DNA of 36,069 nucleotides from Hydrogenophaga sp. (GCA_011391495.1 JAABQK010000005.1:1-36069); one strand, 5' to 3'; shown: positions 8,213-17,029, counted from the first letter of the stretch. Made by a program: numbers and translations. The notes: generated by a model not told the origin, from the sequence alone.

Positions 8213-9851
8213 GGCGTCGATTGTCATCCTTGCCAGGACCCTCGATGCCGGTGAAGGCCAGCAAGGCCAGCAGCATGAGCAGACAGGCCAGCACCAGCGC
8301 GGCATCCAGGTTGGCCGCGCCGGGGCGGCCCAGGCGCTGGTAGATCAGCGTGGTGAGGGTGGTCCATTCCGGCCGCGAGAGAAACAGCGTGACGGCAAAT
8401 TCGCCCAGTGCGGTGGCGGCGGCAAAAGCCATGCCGCGCCGCAGGGCCGGGCCCACCAGCGGTAGCGTGACGCGCCAGAACACGCGCCACGGCCGCGCAC
8501 CCAATGTGGCCGCGGCCTGCGCGTAGCTCGCGGGCAGGCTGTCGAGCGCGGCGGTGAGCGACTTCGCCACGAAGGGATAGGCCAGCAGGGCATACGCCGC
8601 GAGCAGCAGGGCCAGGCTCGCCGTCCAGTCCGGGTAGAGCAGCAGCAGGCCAAAGGCGACCGTGACGGGCGAGACCACGAACGGCAGGTAGCTTGCCGCT
8701 CGCCAGCCCAGGGCCAGCACGCCGCGCGCTTCGCTGGCCCCGCGTGCCCGGCTGGCCTCGTCCAGCGCACGCACCGCGAGCGCGTGGGTCAGCCCCAGTG
8801 CCGTGGCGATCACCAGCGCCAGAGCGGTGAAGCGCAGCGTGTTCCACAGCGCCGCCCGTGTGTCGGCCTCCCACAGCACGCCGGCGCCCCGTCCCACCCA
8901 AACTGCCTGCAGCCCGCGACCCAGGATCGCCAGCAGCGGTGCGGCGCAGACCACGAACAGCAGCGTGAGTGCTCCGCCCACCGCCACCCACTGGGCCCAG
9001 CCCTGCGGTCGCTGGCGCGCGATGGGCAGCACGCGGCCCGGCGCGGCCAGTCGCTTTTCCAGCCAGGCATAAATCAGCGCCACCGCGCCGGTGAGCCCCA
9101 GCATCCAGACCGCGAGCACACCGGCCTGGCCGAGCTCCAGCTCGTGCGCGACCAGGGTGTAGATCTCCACCTCCACCGTGGCGTAGCGTTGGCCGCCCAG
9201 GATCAGCGCAAGGCCAAAACCCGAAAAACAGTAGAGGAACACCAGGCACAGCGCCGAGGCCAGCCAGGGTGCAATGGCCGGCCACTCCACGCGCCAGAAC
9301 GCGCGCCAGGGCGTGGCCCCCAGCGTGCGCGCGGCGGCCACGCGTTGCGCGCTCACCTGCTCCAGCGCGTCCACGCCGGCGCGCACGACCAGGCAGAGGT
9401 TGAAGAAGAGGTTGCCGTAGATCAGCAGCCAGGGCGTGCCCTCCAGTTCGATACCGGCCCCGGCCAGCGGGCCGCCCAGCCAGCCGCGCGGCCCCCAGAG
9501 CGCCAGCACGCCGAGCGCGGCGACCAGCGTGGGCACCACGAAGGGCAGCATCAGCAGGCGCAGCACCAGCTGGCGGCCGGTGAACTCCAGCCGCGCCAGC
9601 ACCCAGGCCAGTGGCAGCCCCAGTGCAAAGGCCAGCACGCAGGTGATCGCCGCCTGCGCAAACGACCAGAGCACACGCCAGCGCAGGTAGCCGTCCTGCC
9701 AGACATCGAGCCAGCGCAGCGGCTCTCCCGCCGCCAGCCCGCCCGCACCAAAACCCTCCGCCAGCAGCCGCCACACGGGTGCCACCAGCACCAGCGCCAG
9801 GAAGCCCAGCGGCAGTGCGGGCAGCAGCCAGCGCGCGGGCAGGCGCGACAT
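8205..9851 (-). CDS. thiP: Thiamine ABC transporter permease ThiP
   Basis: 548 residues with about twelve membrane helices arranged as two tandem BPD_transp_1 domains, as in ThiP and other fused Fe3+/thiamine-type permeases. The first half has an EAA-like loop near AARTLGATPWRAFWRVEWPAIAP, the second near AAATLGARPWRVFWRVTLPLVGP; these loops dock the ATPase. The gene begins 5 nt after the thiB stop and overlaps thiQ by 8 nt. The substrate is assigned from operon context (ThiB and the TPP riboswitch), not from permease residues. Confidence 0.88.
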   Translation of the reverse strand: MSRLPARWLLPALPLGFLALVLVAPVWRLLAEGFGAGGLAAGEPLRWLDVWQDGYLRWRVLWSFAQAAITCVLAFALGLPLAWVLARLEFTGRQLVLRLLMLPFVVPTLVAALGVLALWGPRGWLGGPLAGAGIELEGTPWLLIYGNLFFNLCLVVRAGVDALEQVSAQRVAAARTLGATPWRAFWRVEWPAIAPWLASALCLVFLYCFSGFGLALILGGQRYATVEVEIYTLVAHELELGQAGVLAVWMLGLTGAVALIYAWLEKRLAAPGRVLPIARQRPQGWAQWVAVGGALTLLFVVCAAPLLAILGRGLQAVWVGRGAGVLWEADTRAALWNTLRFTALALVIATALGLTHALAVRALDEASRARGASEARGVLALGWRAASYLPFVVSPVTVAFGLLLLYPDWTASLALLLAAYALLAYPFVAKSLTAALDSLPASYAQAAATLGARPWRVFWRVTLPLVGPALRRGMAFAAATALGEFAVTLFLSRPEWTTLTTLIYQRLGRPGAANLDAALVLACLLMLLALLAFTGIEGPGKDDNRRHA

Positions 9852-9856
9852 GCGGC

Positions 9857-10927
9857 TTACTTGAGGACCACCCGGGTCCAGCGCTGCAGCCAGCGTTTGC
9901 CCTGCGTCTGCAGCTGATCGGCGCTCGGACTGTCAAACGCGGCGGGCTCGCTCGCGTGCTGCTGCATCACGTCGGCGCGCGCTGCACCAGCCTCGGCCGG
10001 GAACATCCACATCGTGGTCTGCAGGGCCTGCTGCACCGGGCCTGAGCGCAGGAACTCGATGAAGCGGCCAGCCGCCTCGCGCGCGGCGGGGTTGCCGCCC
10101 CTGACCAGCGCCACGCCCTCGACCTGGCGGAACACCCCCCCCTTCAGGAACAGGTTGGCGGTGGGCGATTCGGTGATCTTGTCTTTGCTGTAGAACACCT
10201 CGGCCGCCGGGCTGCTGGCGTAGCTCACCACGATCGGCCGCGTGCCGCCATTGCGGGTGAACTCGGTGTAGTAGGCCTCGGTCCAGCCCTTGACCACCTT
10301 GACGCCATTGCGTCGCATCTGCGCCCACCACTGGAACGCCGCTTCTTCGCCCAAGCCGGCGATGGTGGCGAACAGGAAGGCCTGTCCAGGACTGGAGGTG
10401 GCCGGGTTCTGCACCACCAGCAGCTTCGCGTAGGCGGGCTGCGCGAGATCGGCCAGCGAGGTCGGCAGGGCCAGGCCCTTGCGGGCAAACCAGGCCTTGT
10501 CGATGTTGAGGTTCACGTAGCCGTAGTCCACCGGCACCACGCCGTGGGCGACACCGGTCTTGTCGGCGCCATCGGCCATGGCCGCTGCGGCAGCGCGCTG
10601 GCTCGCCGGGCCGCTGTAGCCGTCGAGCACCCGGGCCGCAGCAGCGCGGGGCAGCAGCGTGTTGTCGATGCCGTACACCACGTCGGCAATCGGCCTGGCA
10701 CGGGTGAGGATGAGCTTGTTGACCATCTCGCCGGCGTCGCCGGCCTTGACGATCTGCAACTGGACACCCGCGTCCTTCTCGAACTGCGCCAGCAAGCCCT
10801 TGGGCAGATCGAAGGAACCGTGGCTCAGCACGCGCAGCGGCACCGCCTGAGCGAATGCCGCAGGCGCCGCGCCCAGCGCTGCGAGGGACACCGAAACCAG
10901 AGCCGCAGAAAAAAAGCGCCGTTGCAT
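9857..10927 (-). CDS. thiB: Thiamine ABC transporter substrate-binding protein ThiB
   Basis: 356 residues from ATG 10927. AAGGCGG lies 6 nt upstream, and this start gives a signal peptide (MQRRFFSAAL to PAAFAQA), while earlier in-frame ATGs lack a ribosome site. The mature part opens with VLRVLSHGSFD-like sequence (PLRVLSHGSFDLP). DVVYGIDNTLLPRA follows, the place where E. coli ThiB has DVVLGLDNNLL, then VPVDYGYVNLNIDK and a TSSPGQAFLFATI loop. These are ThiB family landmarks. It captures thiamine, TMP or TPP in the periplasm for ThiPQ. The TPP riboswitch directly upstream makes the assignment firm. Confidence 0.9.
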   Translation of the reverse strand: MQRRFFSAALVSVSLAALGAAPAAFAQAVPLRVLSHGSFDLPKGLLAQFEKDAGVQLQIVKAGDAGEMVNKLILTRARPIADVVYGIDNTLLPRAAAARVLDGYSGPASQRAAAAAMADGADKTGVAHGVVPVDYGYVNLNIDKAWFARKGLALPTSLADLAQPAYAKLLVVQNPATSSPGQAFLFATIAGLGEEAAFQWWAQMRRNGVKVVKGWTEAYYTEFTRNGGTRPIVVSYASSPAAEVFYSKDKITESPTANLFLKGGVFRQVEGVALVRGGNPAAREAAGRFIEFLRSGPVQQALQTTMWMFPAEAGAARADVMQQHASEPAAFDSPSADQLQTQGKRWLQRWTRVVLK

Positions 10928-11004
10928 GTGATACCGCCTTGTCATAAACGCCATGGAAGCGTCTGACAGGAACGGCACCCCCAACGAAGCGGCGGCCGGC
11001 CGAT

Positions 11005-11090
11005 CACGCTCCCTACGCTGGCACAACCCAGATCAGGTGAGAGGGGTATTTCTCAGCCGTGCGCCTCTGGACAAACACAGCACCCCCGGT
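11005..11090 (-). promoter_or_regulatory. TPP riboswitch (THI-box) controlling thiBPQ
   Basis: On the minus strand the conserved blocks occur in order. GGGGTGCT is at 11086-11079, GGCTGAGAAATACCC contains the pyrimidine-sensor core (CTGAGA complement of 11051-11056), CCTGATCTGGGTT is complementary to 11025-11037, and CCAGCGTAGGGA is complementary to 11010-11021. These are the invariant parts of the thi-box. It lies ~80 nt before thiB. No terminator T-run is seen between it and the start. A CCGCC (complement of 10991-10995) could pair with the GGCGG of the thiB ribosome site (10934-10938), suggesting translational control; that pairing is inference. Confidence 0.95.
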
Positions 11091-11100
11091 GAAGGAGTTC

Positions 11101-11106
11101 ATTGTA
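11101..11106 (-). promoter_or_regulatory. -10 element of the thiBPQ promoter
   Basis: TACAAT on the minus strand lies about 14 nt before the riboswitch begins, so transcription would start right at its 5' edge. A TGAACA 19 nt further upstream is a mediocre -35. Confidence 0.55.
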
Positions 11107-11300
11107 GGCCAGCGGTCTCCGTGCCTGTTCAGGGTGCTGGTCTTTCCGGGCGCCGACCCGCTGTGCCTCCAAAAAAGCCTTGAAAGGGCTTCAGAAATCC
11201 CGAAAACGTTCGAAACAAGACGCACAGGCCCAACCGATCCATCGGCGCGGGCCGGGAACCGGCCGCGCAAACGCTTCATTCACGGGGAAAGGGCAAGAAC

Positions 11301-12086
11301 ATGAACGTCAAAACCATCGGTACACCATGGGGTCTGGCGCTGAGCGCACTGGGTCTGGCCCTGCTCGCCGGCTGCGGCGGCGGGGGCGGCGACCCTGTGG
11401 TTTCCGATGGGCCCACCGCTGACCTGGCCATGGCCGCCAGCGTGTCCACCGTCTGCGGCGTGCAGCTCCCCCCGGAGACCACGTCGGTCGGCAGTGGCTA
11501 CGAGCTCGGACCCAGCCAGAACCTGCAGCAGGAAGGCATGTCTGACCTCCTCAGTTCGGTGATGTCCCCGGGCGGCTACAACATCGGCGGAGAGACCGTG
11601 AGCCTGTCGGTTCCGCTGGCGGACATGCGTGAAACGCCCTACCAGAACTTCAACCCGGCGCAGACCGGCGACACGATGGGCGTTGAAATGGCCAGCAGCT
11701 TCCTGCCGGGGTCGGTCGGCTGCATCAAAAGTGTGGTCCGCGTCGTCAACTCGGGCACCGAGGCAACGCCCACCTATCTGCTGTCCTTGAAAAGCGAGAC
11801 CGTCTCGCCACTGCCGCTTGACGGCATCCCCGAGCACAAGATCAGTGGCTTTGAATTCGTGAGCAATTTTCCTGCCGCAAACGCCGTGGTGGTCTTTCGC
11901 CTCGGCAAGGAGCACCTCGGCAGCGCCGACGGCGTGAAGATCTGCCATGTGGCCAGCACCTCCAGCTGGAACTGCGCAAGCCCGGATGTGATCCCGAACG
12001 ACACGCAATGGATCTTCCAGCGCACCCTCTCCGCCAGCGGCGTGTACGTGCTCAGCGCCCCCAGGGAAGAAGTCCCCCTGGAATAA
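11301..12086 (+). CDS. Putative lipoprotein of unknown function
   Basis: 261 residues with a type II signal: a hydrophobic stretch, then the lipobox LLAGC with Cys25, then a run of five glycines and an Asp. Asp after the Gly run is not at +2, so outer-membrane sorting is plausible. The mature protein has four further cysteines (in STVCGVQ, VGCIKS, KICHVA and WNCASP), which could form two disulfides. It has no motif I recognise; the pattern of strands suggests a beta-rich fold. AAAGGG is 9-10 nt upstream of the ATG. It stands alone, between the divergent thi operon and a terminator. The same lipobox-plus-poly-Gly style is seen in the M28 peptidase at 18258-19817. Confidence 0.75.
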   Translation: MNVKTIGTPWGLALSALGLALLAGCGGGGGDPVVSDGPTADLAMAASVSTVCGVQLPPETTSVGSGYELGPSQNLQQEGMSDLLSSVMSPGGYNIGGETVSLSVPLADMRETPYQNFNPAQTGDTMGVEMASSFLPGSVGCIKSVVRVVNSGTEATPTYLLSLKSETVSPLPLDGIPEHKISGFEFVSNFPAANAVVVFRLGKEHLGSADGVKICHVASTSSWNCASPDVIPNDTQWIFQRTLSASGVYVLSAPREEVPLE

Positions 12087-12126
12087 GCACACCAGGCGCG
12101 TCCGCGCCAGGCCCGCAGCCACCTAC

Positions 12127-12164
12127 AAAGCGGCCATGCCTGCCCCGTGCAGCGTGGCCGCTTT
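12127..12164 (+). terminator. Rho-independent-like terminator after the lipoprotein gene
   Basis: The arms AAAGCGGCCA (12127-12136) and TGGCCGCTTT (12155-12164) are perfectly complementary over 10 bp, with an 18-nt loop that can pair a further TGC/GCA. It ends in TTT. It lies 40 nt after the stop codon. Confidence 0.7.
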
Positions 12165-12351
12165 CCATGGGAAAAACCGGCATGCCGGCAGCTCGTGGTA
12201 CTGTGGCAAAGTTGCTCGGCCTGCCGCTGCAACACCCGCAAGATGGCCTCCTCGGCTTCGCATGCCCTTTCATGCCTTTTCCCATGAAACGCTGTGCCCG
12301 TTCGATCAGAACCGTTTCACACGCGCACACACACCATGAAAAGAGCTTGCC

Positions 12352-13017
12352 ATGCCCGGCTACCAGGTCCGCCAGCAGACCGTCAACGTCGGCGGTCTTG
12401 ACTACCAGATCCGTTCCCTGCTGGACAACCAGCAATACGCCGACGCCCAGGGTGCGGCAGAGGATGCCGGGATGGGGGCCTCGGGCTGGCCGTTGTTCGG
12501 CCAGGTCTGGCCTTCGGCCCGTGTGCTGGCCCTGGCCATGGACAGCCACGCCATTGACGGGAAACGGGTCCTGGAAATCGGCGCCGGTCTGGCCCTGGCC
12601 AGTCTGGTGGTTCATCGCCGTGCAGGCGATGTGACCGTGACCGACTGGCACCCGCTGACCGAGGCCTTCCTGCAGGAGAACCTGCTCGCCAACCAGCTCG
12701 GACCGCTGCCTTACCAGGCCGGCAACTGGGCGCTGGACGACGCCAGCGGCGCCAGTGGCCTGGGCCGGTTTGACCTCATCATCGGCAGCGATGTGCTCTA
12801 CGAGCGCCAGCAGCCGGCCCAGCTTGCGCGCTTCGTCCACCAGCACGCAGCGTCAGGAGCAGAGGTCATCATCGTCGACCCGGACCGCGGCAACCGGAAC
12901 GCCTTCTGCCGCGAAATGGCGATCCTGGGCTACGCGCTGACCATGCAGGCAGCCGCCAAGACGCTGGAAAGCGGCGAGCCGTACAAAGGCCGGTTCCTGA
13001 CCTTCAGACAGAGCTGA
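12352..13017 (+). CDS. Class I SAM-dependent methyltransferase, METTL21/Nnt1-like (Methyltransf_16)
   Basis: 221 residues. The Rossmann motif I is VLEIGAGLALASLV (73-86). The acidic end of strand 2 is VTVTDWHP, and motif IV is DLIIGSDVLYE (141-151); the D-x-LYE form is typical of the eukaryote-like protein lysine methyltransferase group (METTL21, EFM7/Nnt1). A conserved W(P) lead-in, GWPLFGQVWPSARVLA, precedes it, again as in that group. A protein substrate is therefore likely, but which one cannot be read from sequence. The start ATG 12352 has only a weak AAGAG upstream; no better start exists. It is followed by a strong convergent-type terminator. Confidence 0.82.
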   Translation: MPGYQVRQQTVNVGGLDYQIRSLLDNQQYADAQGAAEDAGMGASGWPLFGQVWPSARVLALAMDSHAIDGKRVLEIGAGLALASLVVHRRAGDVTVTDWHPLTEAFLQENLLANQLGPLPYQAGNWALDDASGASGLGRFDLIIGSDVLYERQQPAQLARFVHQHAASGAEVIIVDPDRGNRNAFCREMAILGYALTMQAAAKTLESGEPYKGRFLTFRQS

Positions 13018-13044
13018 CCGGGTCCGATGCAGGCCCCGAAAACA

Positions 13045-13069
13045 GGAAAGGCCCGCAACGGGCCCTTCC
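13045..13069. terminator. Bidirectional terminator between methyltransferase and 56-aa gene
   Basis: GGAAAGGCCCG (13045-13055) and CGGGCCCTTCC (13059-13069) form an 11-bp stem with one mismatch and a 3-nt loop. It sits between two convergent genes and could serve both; T-runs are short. Confidence 0.65.
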
Positions 13070-13108
13070 GGAAGGGCTGACCTGGTGGGTCAACCGGTTG
13101 GCTGCCGA

Positions 13109-13279
13109 TCAGCCGCCTTTGTGCGGGCGCTTGCCAGGGTTCTTCTTGCTGCGGGTGGACACGCCGCGCTCCAGGCTGATGCGCTGGCCACGGCCGGGCG
13201 TGGTCAGGGAAACGCCGGGGACAGGCTGGGGACGGGGGGTGCGTTTGCGGTCGGCTTCGGTGACGATTTTGTTGCCCAT
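13109..13279 (-). CDS. Small basic hypothetical protein, 56 residues
   Basis: A short frame encoding 56 residues, beginning MGNKIVTEADRKRTPRPQPV and ending KKNPGKRPHKGG. GGAG lies 6-7 nt before its ATG, and a TAGAAT -10 element (13313-13318) lies 34 nt upstream. Codon third positions are strongly G/C like real genes here. The protein is very basic, with Pro-rich (TPRPQPVPGV) and Lys/Arg-rich parts, no membrane segment and little predicted order; it could bind nucleic acid or ribosomes. I do not recognise a named family. The downstream end meets the terminator shared with the methyltransferase gene. Confidence 0.7.
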   Translation of the reverse strand: MGNKIVTEADRKRTPRPQPVPGVSLTTPGRGQRISLERGVSTRSKKNPGKRPHKGG

Positions 13280-13312
13280 GTCGGCTCCAGAGGGAATTTG
13301 GTTGAAACCGCG

Positions 13313-13318
13313 ATTCTA
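13313..13318 (-). promoter_or_regulatory. -10 element for the 56-aa gene
   Basis: TAGAAT on the minus strand, 34 nt before the start codon, in the 90-nt gap after the transglutaminase gene. No strong -35 is visible at 16-18 nt. Confidence 0.4.
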
Positions 13319-13369
13319 GGCCACCGGCGGCCACCCCCTGTCGGGCCAGGCCAGCCAGCCCCGCACCGG

Positions 13370-14242
13370 TCAGACGAAGCAGCTGTCGGTGGACAGGCCT
13401 TCGGCGCGGTGCACCGGCATCAGCCAGCCATTCTGCGGGTTTACCTGGGCCGAGATGTCGATGCGCGGTGCCTGCGCCACCACGCTGCCGAAGATGGTGG
13501 CAAACGAGGCGTCGGCCGCGTCGCGACCGGTGCCGATGCGCACGAAGCCCATTGGAATGGCGGTGCCTGACGGATCGAAGATGTACCAGCGGTGCCCCAG
13601 ATACACCTCCACATAGGCGTGGAAGTCGGTCGGCCCCAGCGCCGGGTCGGCGCCATAGTCGATCGCGGTGGTGAATCGCGCCGGGATGTTCAGCGCACGG
13701 CACATGGTGATCATGAGGTGCGCAAAGTCCCGGCAGACACCCTTGTGGTCGTTGAGCGTGTCCAGCGCCGATGTCATGGAATTGCTGGTGTTCGACTGGA
13801 AGGTGACCTGGCTCCGCACCCATGCCTGTATCGCTTCCACCCGCCGGTAGCCTTGCGGCATCTGGCCAAACAGGCTCATGGCCAGCGCGGTCACGCAGTC
13901 CGACTGGCAATAGCGGCTGGGGTAGATGTAGGCCAGCGCTTCGGGCGGCAGCTGCGCCACCGGAGTCTCGAACACGCCGTCCGGCTCGGCCACATGGTGG
14001 GTGATGTCGAGCGTGGCGCGGTAGCGCGTCTGCAGCGGACCCGGACCCGCCGTGAGGCGCAGCGTGCGCGTGCGCGTGGCGGGGTCGGTGTGCATGACCA
14101 GCGGCACCGGCTGGCTCACCTGCAGCTCTTCCCACACCACCTTCTGCTGCGGCGTGTGGGCGGCCTGGACGTTGAAAATGAAATCGGCCCCGGGGGGATG
14201 GATCGCGTATTGCAGATCGATGGCGAGGTGGATGCGAACCAT
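13370..14242 (-). CDS. Transglutaminase-like cysteine protease superfamily protein
   Basis: 290 residues from ATG 14242; a TTG 11 codons earlier is the only alternative. The catalytic triad of the transglutaminase core is visible: Cys170 in HKGVCRDFAHL, His208 in FHAYVEVYLGHRW and Asp223 in YIFDPSGTA. The N-terminal ~100 residues form the beta-rich domain usual in bacterial proteins of this type (IHLAIDLQYAIHPPGADFIFN). No signal peptide is seen, so it is probably cytosolic. Members are often annotated as proteases or amidases and are sometimes linked to alpha-E/circularly-permuted ATP-grasp proteins; those partners are not in this window. The natural substrate is unknown. Confidence 0.85.
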   Translation of the reverse strand: MVRIHLAIDLQYAIHPPGADFIFNVQAAHTPQQKVVWEELQVSQPVPLVMHTDPATRTRTLRLTAGPGPLQTRYRATLDITHHVAEPDGVFETPVAQLPPEALAYIYPSRYCQSDCVTALAMSLFGQMPQGYRRVEAIQAWVRSQVTFQSNTSNSMTSALDTLNDHKGVCRDFAHLMITMCRALNIPARFTTAIDYGADPALGPTDFHAYVEVYLGHRWYIFDPSGTAIPMGFVRIGTGRDAADASFATIFGSVVAQAPRIDISAQVNPQNGWLMPVHRAEGLSTDSCFV

Positions 14243-14443
14243 GGGTTTCACCGTGAAGGGAGTGGTTGGCCACAAAGGCAGGCGGCAAGACGGCGAAAGT
14301 CAGTCACCAGGAAAAGTCATCTTACGCGCATGCAAGCATCGGGCCAGCTTGTGCCGAATCTCCCTTTTTCCAGCGACGGCATGCGACCGAGCCTTGCCCC
14401 GGCGCGCCGTCTGGCTTGACCGCAGGCCTTAAGCTCACAGCCC

Positions 14444-17029
14444 ATGCGCGCACTGCTCACCACCTTCTCATGGCAGGAACTGCGCCACCATCCCTGGCGC
14501 AACGCCTCTGCGGTGGTGGCGGTCATGCTGGGTGTGGCCCTGGCGTTTGCCGTGCACCTGATCAACGCTTCTGCACTGGCCGAGTTTTCCAGCGCGGTGA
14601 GCTCGGTCAACGGCCAGCCCGACCTGGAACTGCGCGCGCGCCAGGGCCTGCTGAGCGACACCCTGCTGGACCGCGTGGCCGCGCAGCCTGGCGTGGCGCT
14701 GGCCAGCCCGGTGCTGGAGCTGCCCACCACCGTGGTGTCCGCCCGCGGGGAGAGAGTGCCGGTGAGGCTGCTGGGTGTGGACGGGCTCACGGTGGCGGGC
14801 GTGTCGCCCGCGCTGCTGCCGATCCCTGAACGCGCCAGCAGCGAAAGCGGTGGCCGGCGACTGGACATCTTCGCACCCGAGGCCGTGTTTCTGAATCCGG
14901 CCGCGCGCCAGGCCCTGTCCGCAAAAGGTGCTGAACCGACCAGCCTTCAGATTCAGAGCGGCCTGGAACTGCGCGCGGTGCGCGTGGCGGGCACGGTGAA
15001 TGCCCCCGGTGCACCGCTGCTGGTGATGGACGTGGCCGCGACGCAGGAGCTGATGGACCGGCTGGGCCAGCTCAGCCGCATCGACCTGCGACTGAAGCCG
15101 GGCACCCAGGCTGACTCCCTGCTCGCCGCGCTGGCACTGCCGCCGGGCGTGATCGCGCAGCGGCCCGAGCAGGCCGGTGAACGTGCCAGCAACCTCTCAC
15201 GGGCCTACCGGGTCAACCTCACCGTGCTGGCGCTGGTGGCGCTGTTCACCGGTGCCTTCCTGGTGTTTTCCGTGCTCTCGCTCTCGGTGGCGCGGCGCCA
15301 GCAGCAATTTGCGTTGCTCGGCGTGCTGGGGCTCTCTGCGCGAGAACGGCTGCGCCTGGTGCTGGCCGAGTCGGCGCTGCTGGGTCTGCTGGGCAGCGCG
15401 CTCGGGATCGCCGTGGGCACAGCGCTGGCGGCACTCGCCCTGCGCCTGCTCGGTGGCGACCTGGGCGGCGGCTACTTTTCGGGCGTGGCGCCCAGCCTGC
15501 AATGGAGCGCACCCGCAGCCCTGCTCTATGGCCTTCTCGGTGTCGCCGCCGCACTGGCCGGTGGCTGGTGGCCAGCCCGTGCCACCGGGCGCATGGCCCC
15601 GGCACTGGCGCTCAAAGGGCTGGGCGCGCCGCCGGTGTCCGGTGCGCGGCACCATACGCTGGCGCTGGGTCTGATGGTGCTGGCTGCGGTGCTCGCCTGG
15701 GCGCCGCCGGTGGCCGGCATCCCGCTCGCGGCCTATTTCTCGGTCGGCCTGCTGCTGGTGGGCGGCATCGCGGCGCTTCCGCTGGCGGTGGGCACCCTGC
15801 TCAACCGGCTCGCGCCGCGGGTGGCCCGGCATGCGCTGCCGCTGCTGGCGGTGGAGCGCTCGCGCCGCCTGCGCGAGACCGCTGCGGTGGCCACCAGCGG
15901 CGTGGTGGCGAGCCTCGCGCTGTCGGTCGCGCTCACGGTGATGGTGGCGAGCTTTCGCGATTCGGTCACGCAGTGGCTCGACGGCGTGCTGCCCGCCCAG
16001 CTGTATGTGCGCGCCGGGGGCAGCGGCGTGGGGGACGGCAACACCCTGCCGGCCGAATTCGTGCAGGCGGTGGCGGGCGTGGCCGGGGTGGAACGGGTCG
16101 AGCCGCTGCGCGCAACGCCGCTGCAACTGAGCGCCAGCCTGCCGGCCGTGACCCTGCTGGCGCGGCCGCTGGCCATGGCTGCCGATGCCCTGCCAGGCCA
16201 GCGCCTGCCGCTGGTGGGCGTGCCGCTGCCGGTGCCCGCTGCGGCCGCAGGCGAGACGGTGGTGCCGGTGTATGTGAGCGAGGCCATGGTGGACCTGCAC
16301 GGCGCTGCTCCCGGCGGCTGGTTGCCTGCCCTGGGCCTGGCGTTTCCCGGCGCTGCACCCGGCACGCGCTACTTCGTGGCGGGCGTCTGGCGCGACTACG
16401 CCCGCCAGCACGGCAGCGTGGTGATGGACCGCGCCGATTTCGTGCGCCTCTCGGGCGATCAGCGCGTGAACGACCTGGCCCTGCACCTGGCCGAAGGCGC
16501 AGAGGAAGATGACGTACGCAAACGCATCCGCACGCTGGCACAGGACATGGGCGCCGAGGGTCTGGTGGAATTTGCCTCGGCCAGCCAGATCCGCGCCGTC
16601 TCGCTGCACATCTTCGACCGCAGCTTCGCCGTCACCTACTGGCTGCAGGCCGTGGCCATCGGCATCGGCCTGTTCGGTGTGGCGGCCAGCTTCAGCGCCC
16701 AGGTGCTGGCACGGCGGCGCGAATTCGGCCTGCTCGCGCACCTGGGCCTCACACGCCGGCAGATCCTGGGCGTGGTGGCGCTGGAAGGTCTGGCCTGGAC
16801 GACCCTCGGTGCACTCGCCGGCCTCGCGCTCGGCTTGGCTGTGAGCGTCGTGCTGGTGTTTGTCGTCAACCCGCAGAGTTTTCACTGGACCATGGACCTG
16901 GCCCTGCCCTGGATGCGCCTGCTGGCGCTGTGCGCGGCCGTGGTGCTGGCCGGCACCGCCACCGCCTGGCTGGCCGGGCGCGCCGCCGCCGGCCGCGACG
17001 CCGTTCAGGCGGTAAAGGAAGACTGGTGA
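14444..17029 (+). CDS. FtsX/MacB-type ABC transporter permease (AttFG-like)
   Basis: 861 residues. The N-terminal membrane helix is at ~20-42, followed by a MacB-like periplasmic core domain, then a first FtsX domain near 255-375 with three helices (VLALVALFTGAFLVFSVLSL onward). Additional helices lie around 400-460, then a second periplasmic stretch and a second FtsX domain at ~735-855. This double-module form is typical of large permeases that work mechanically on the outer leaflet or lipoproteins rather than as pores. Such permeases need a LolD/MacB-like ATPase, normally the gene just upstream in ATPase-permease-AttH clusters; here the upstream gene is a divergent transglutaminase. No ribosome site is seen; TAAGCT (14430-14435) is 8 nt before the ATG. 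It overlaps the next gene by 4 nt. Confidence 0.85.
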   Translation: MRALLTTFSWQELRHHPWRNASAVVAVMLGVALAFAVHLINASALAEFSSAVSSVNGQPDLELRARQGLLSDTLLDRVAAQPGVALASPVLELPTTVVSARGERVPVRLLGVDGLTVAGVSPALLPIPERASSESGGRRLDIFAPEAVFLNPAARQALSAKGAEPTSLQIQSGLELRAVRVAGTVNAPGAPLLVMDVAATQELMDRLGQLSRIDLRLKPGTQADSLLAALALPPGVIAQRPEQAGERASNLSRAYRVNLTVLALVALFTGAFLVFSVLSLSVARRQQQFALLGVLGLSARERLRLVLAESALLGLLGSALGIAVGTALAALALRLLGGDLGGGYFSGVAPSLQWSAPAALLYGLLGVAAALAGGWWPARATGRMAPALALKGLGAPPVSGARHHTLALGLMVLAAVLAWAPPVAGIPLAAYFSVGLLLVGGIAALPLAVGTLLNRLAPRVARHALPLLAVERSRRLRETAAVATSGVVASLALSVALTVMVASFRDSVTQWLDGVLPAQLYVRAGGSGVGDGNTLPAEFVQAVAGVAGVERVEPLRATPLQLSASLPAVTLLARPLAMAADALPGQRLPLVGVPLPVPAAAAGETVVPVYVSEAMVDLHGAAPGGWLPALGLAFPGAAPGTRYFVAGVWRDYARQHGSVVMDRADFVRLSGDQRVNDLALHLAEGAEEDDVRKRIRTLAQDMGAEGLVEFASASQIRAVSLHIFDRSFAVTYWLQAVAIGIGLFGVAASFSAQVLARRREFGLLAHLGLTRRQILGVVALEGLAWTTLGALAGLALGLAVSVVLVFVVNPQSFHWTMDLALPWMRLLALCAAVVLAGTATAWLAGRAAAGRDAVQAVKEDW

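Noticed and set aside
8212..8305. Longer N-terminus for ThiQ
   Set aside because: The extension lies inside the thiP coding end, and the ATGCTTGA overlap gives a natural coupled start.
11166..11188. Hairpin with T-run on the minus strand (AAGCC...GGCTTTTTT) upstream of the thi promoter
   Set aside because: The stem is only 5 bp, and no minus-strand gene ends there, so a terminator role is unsupported.
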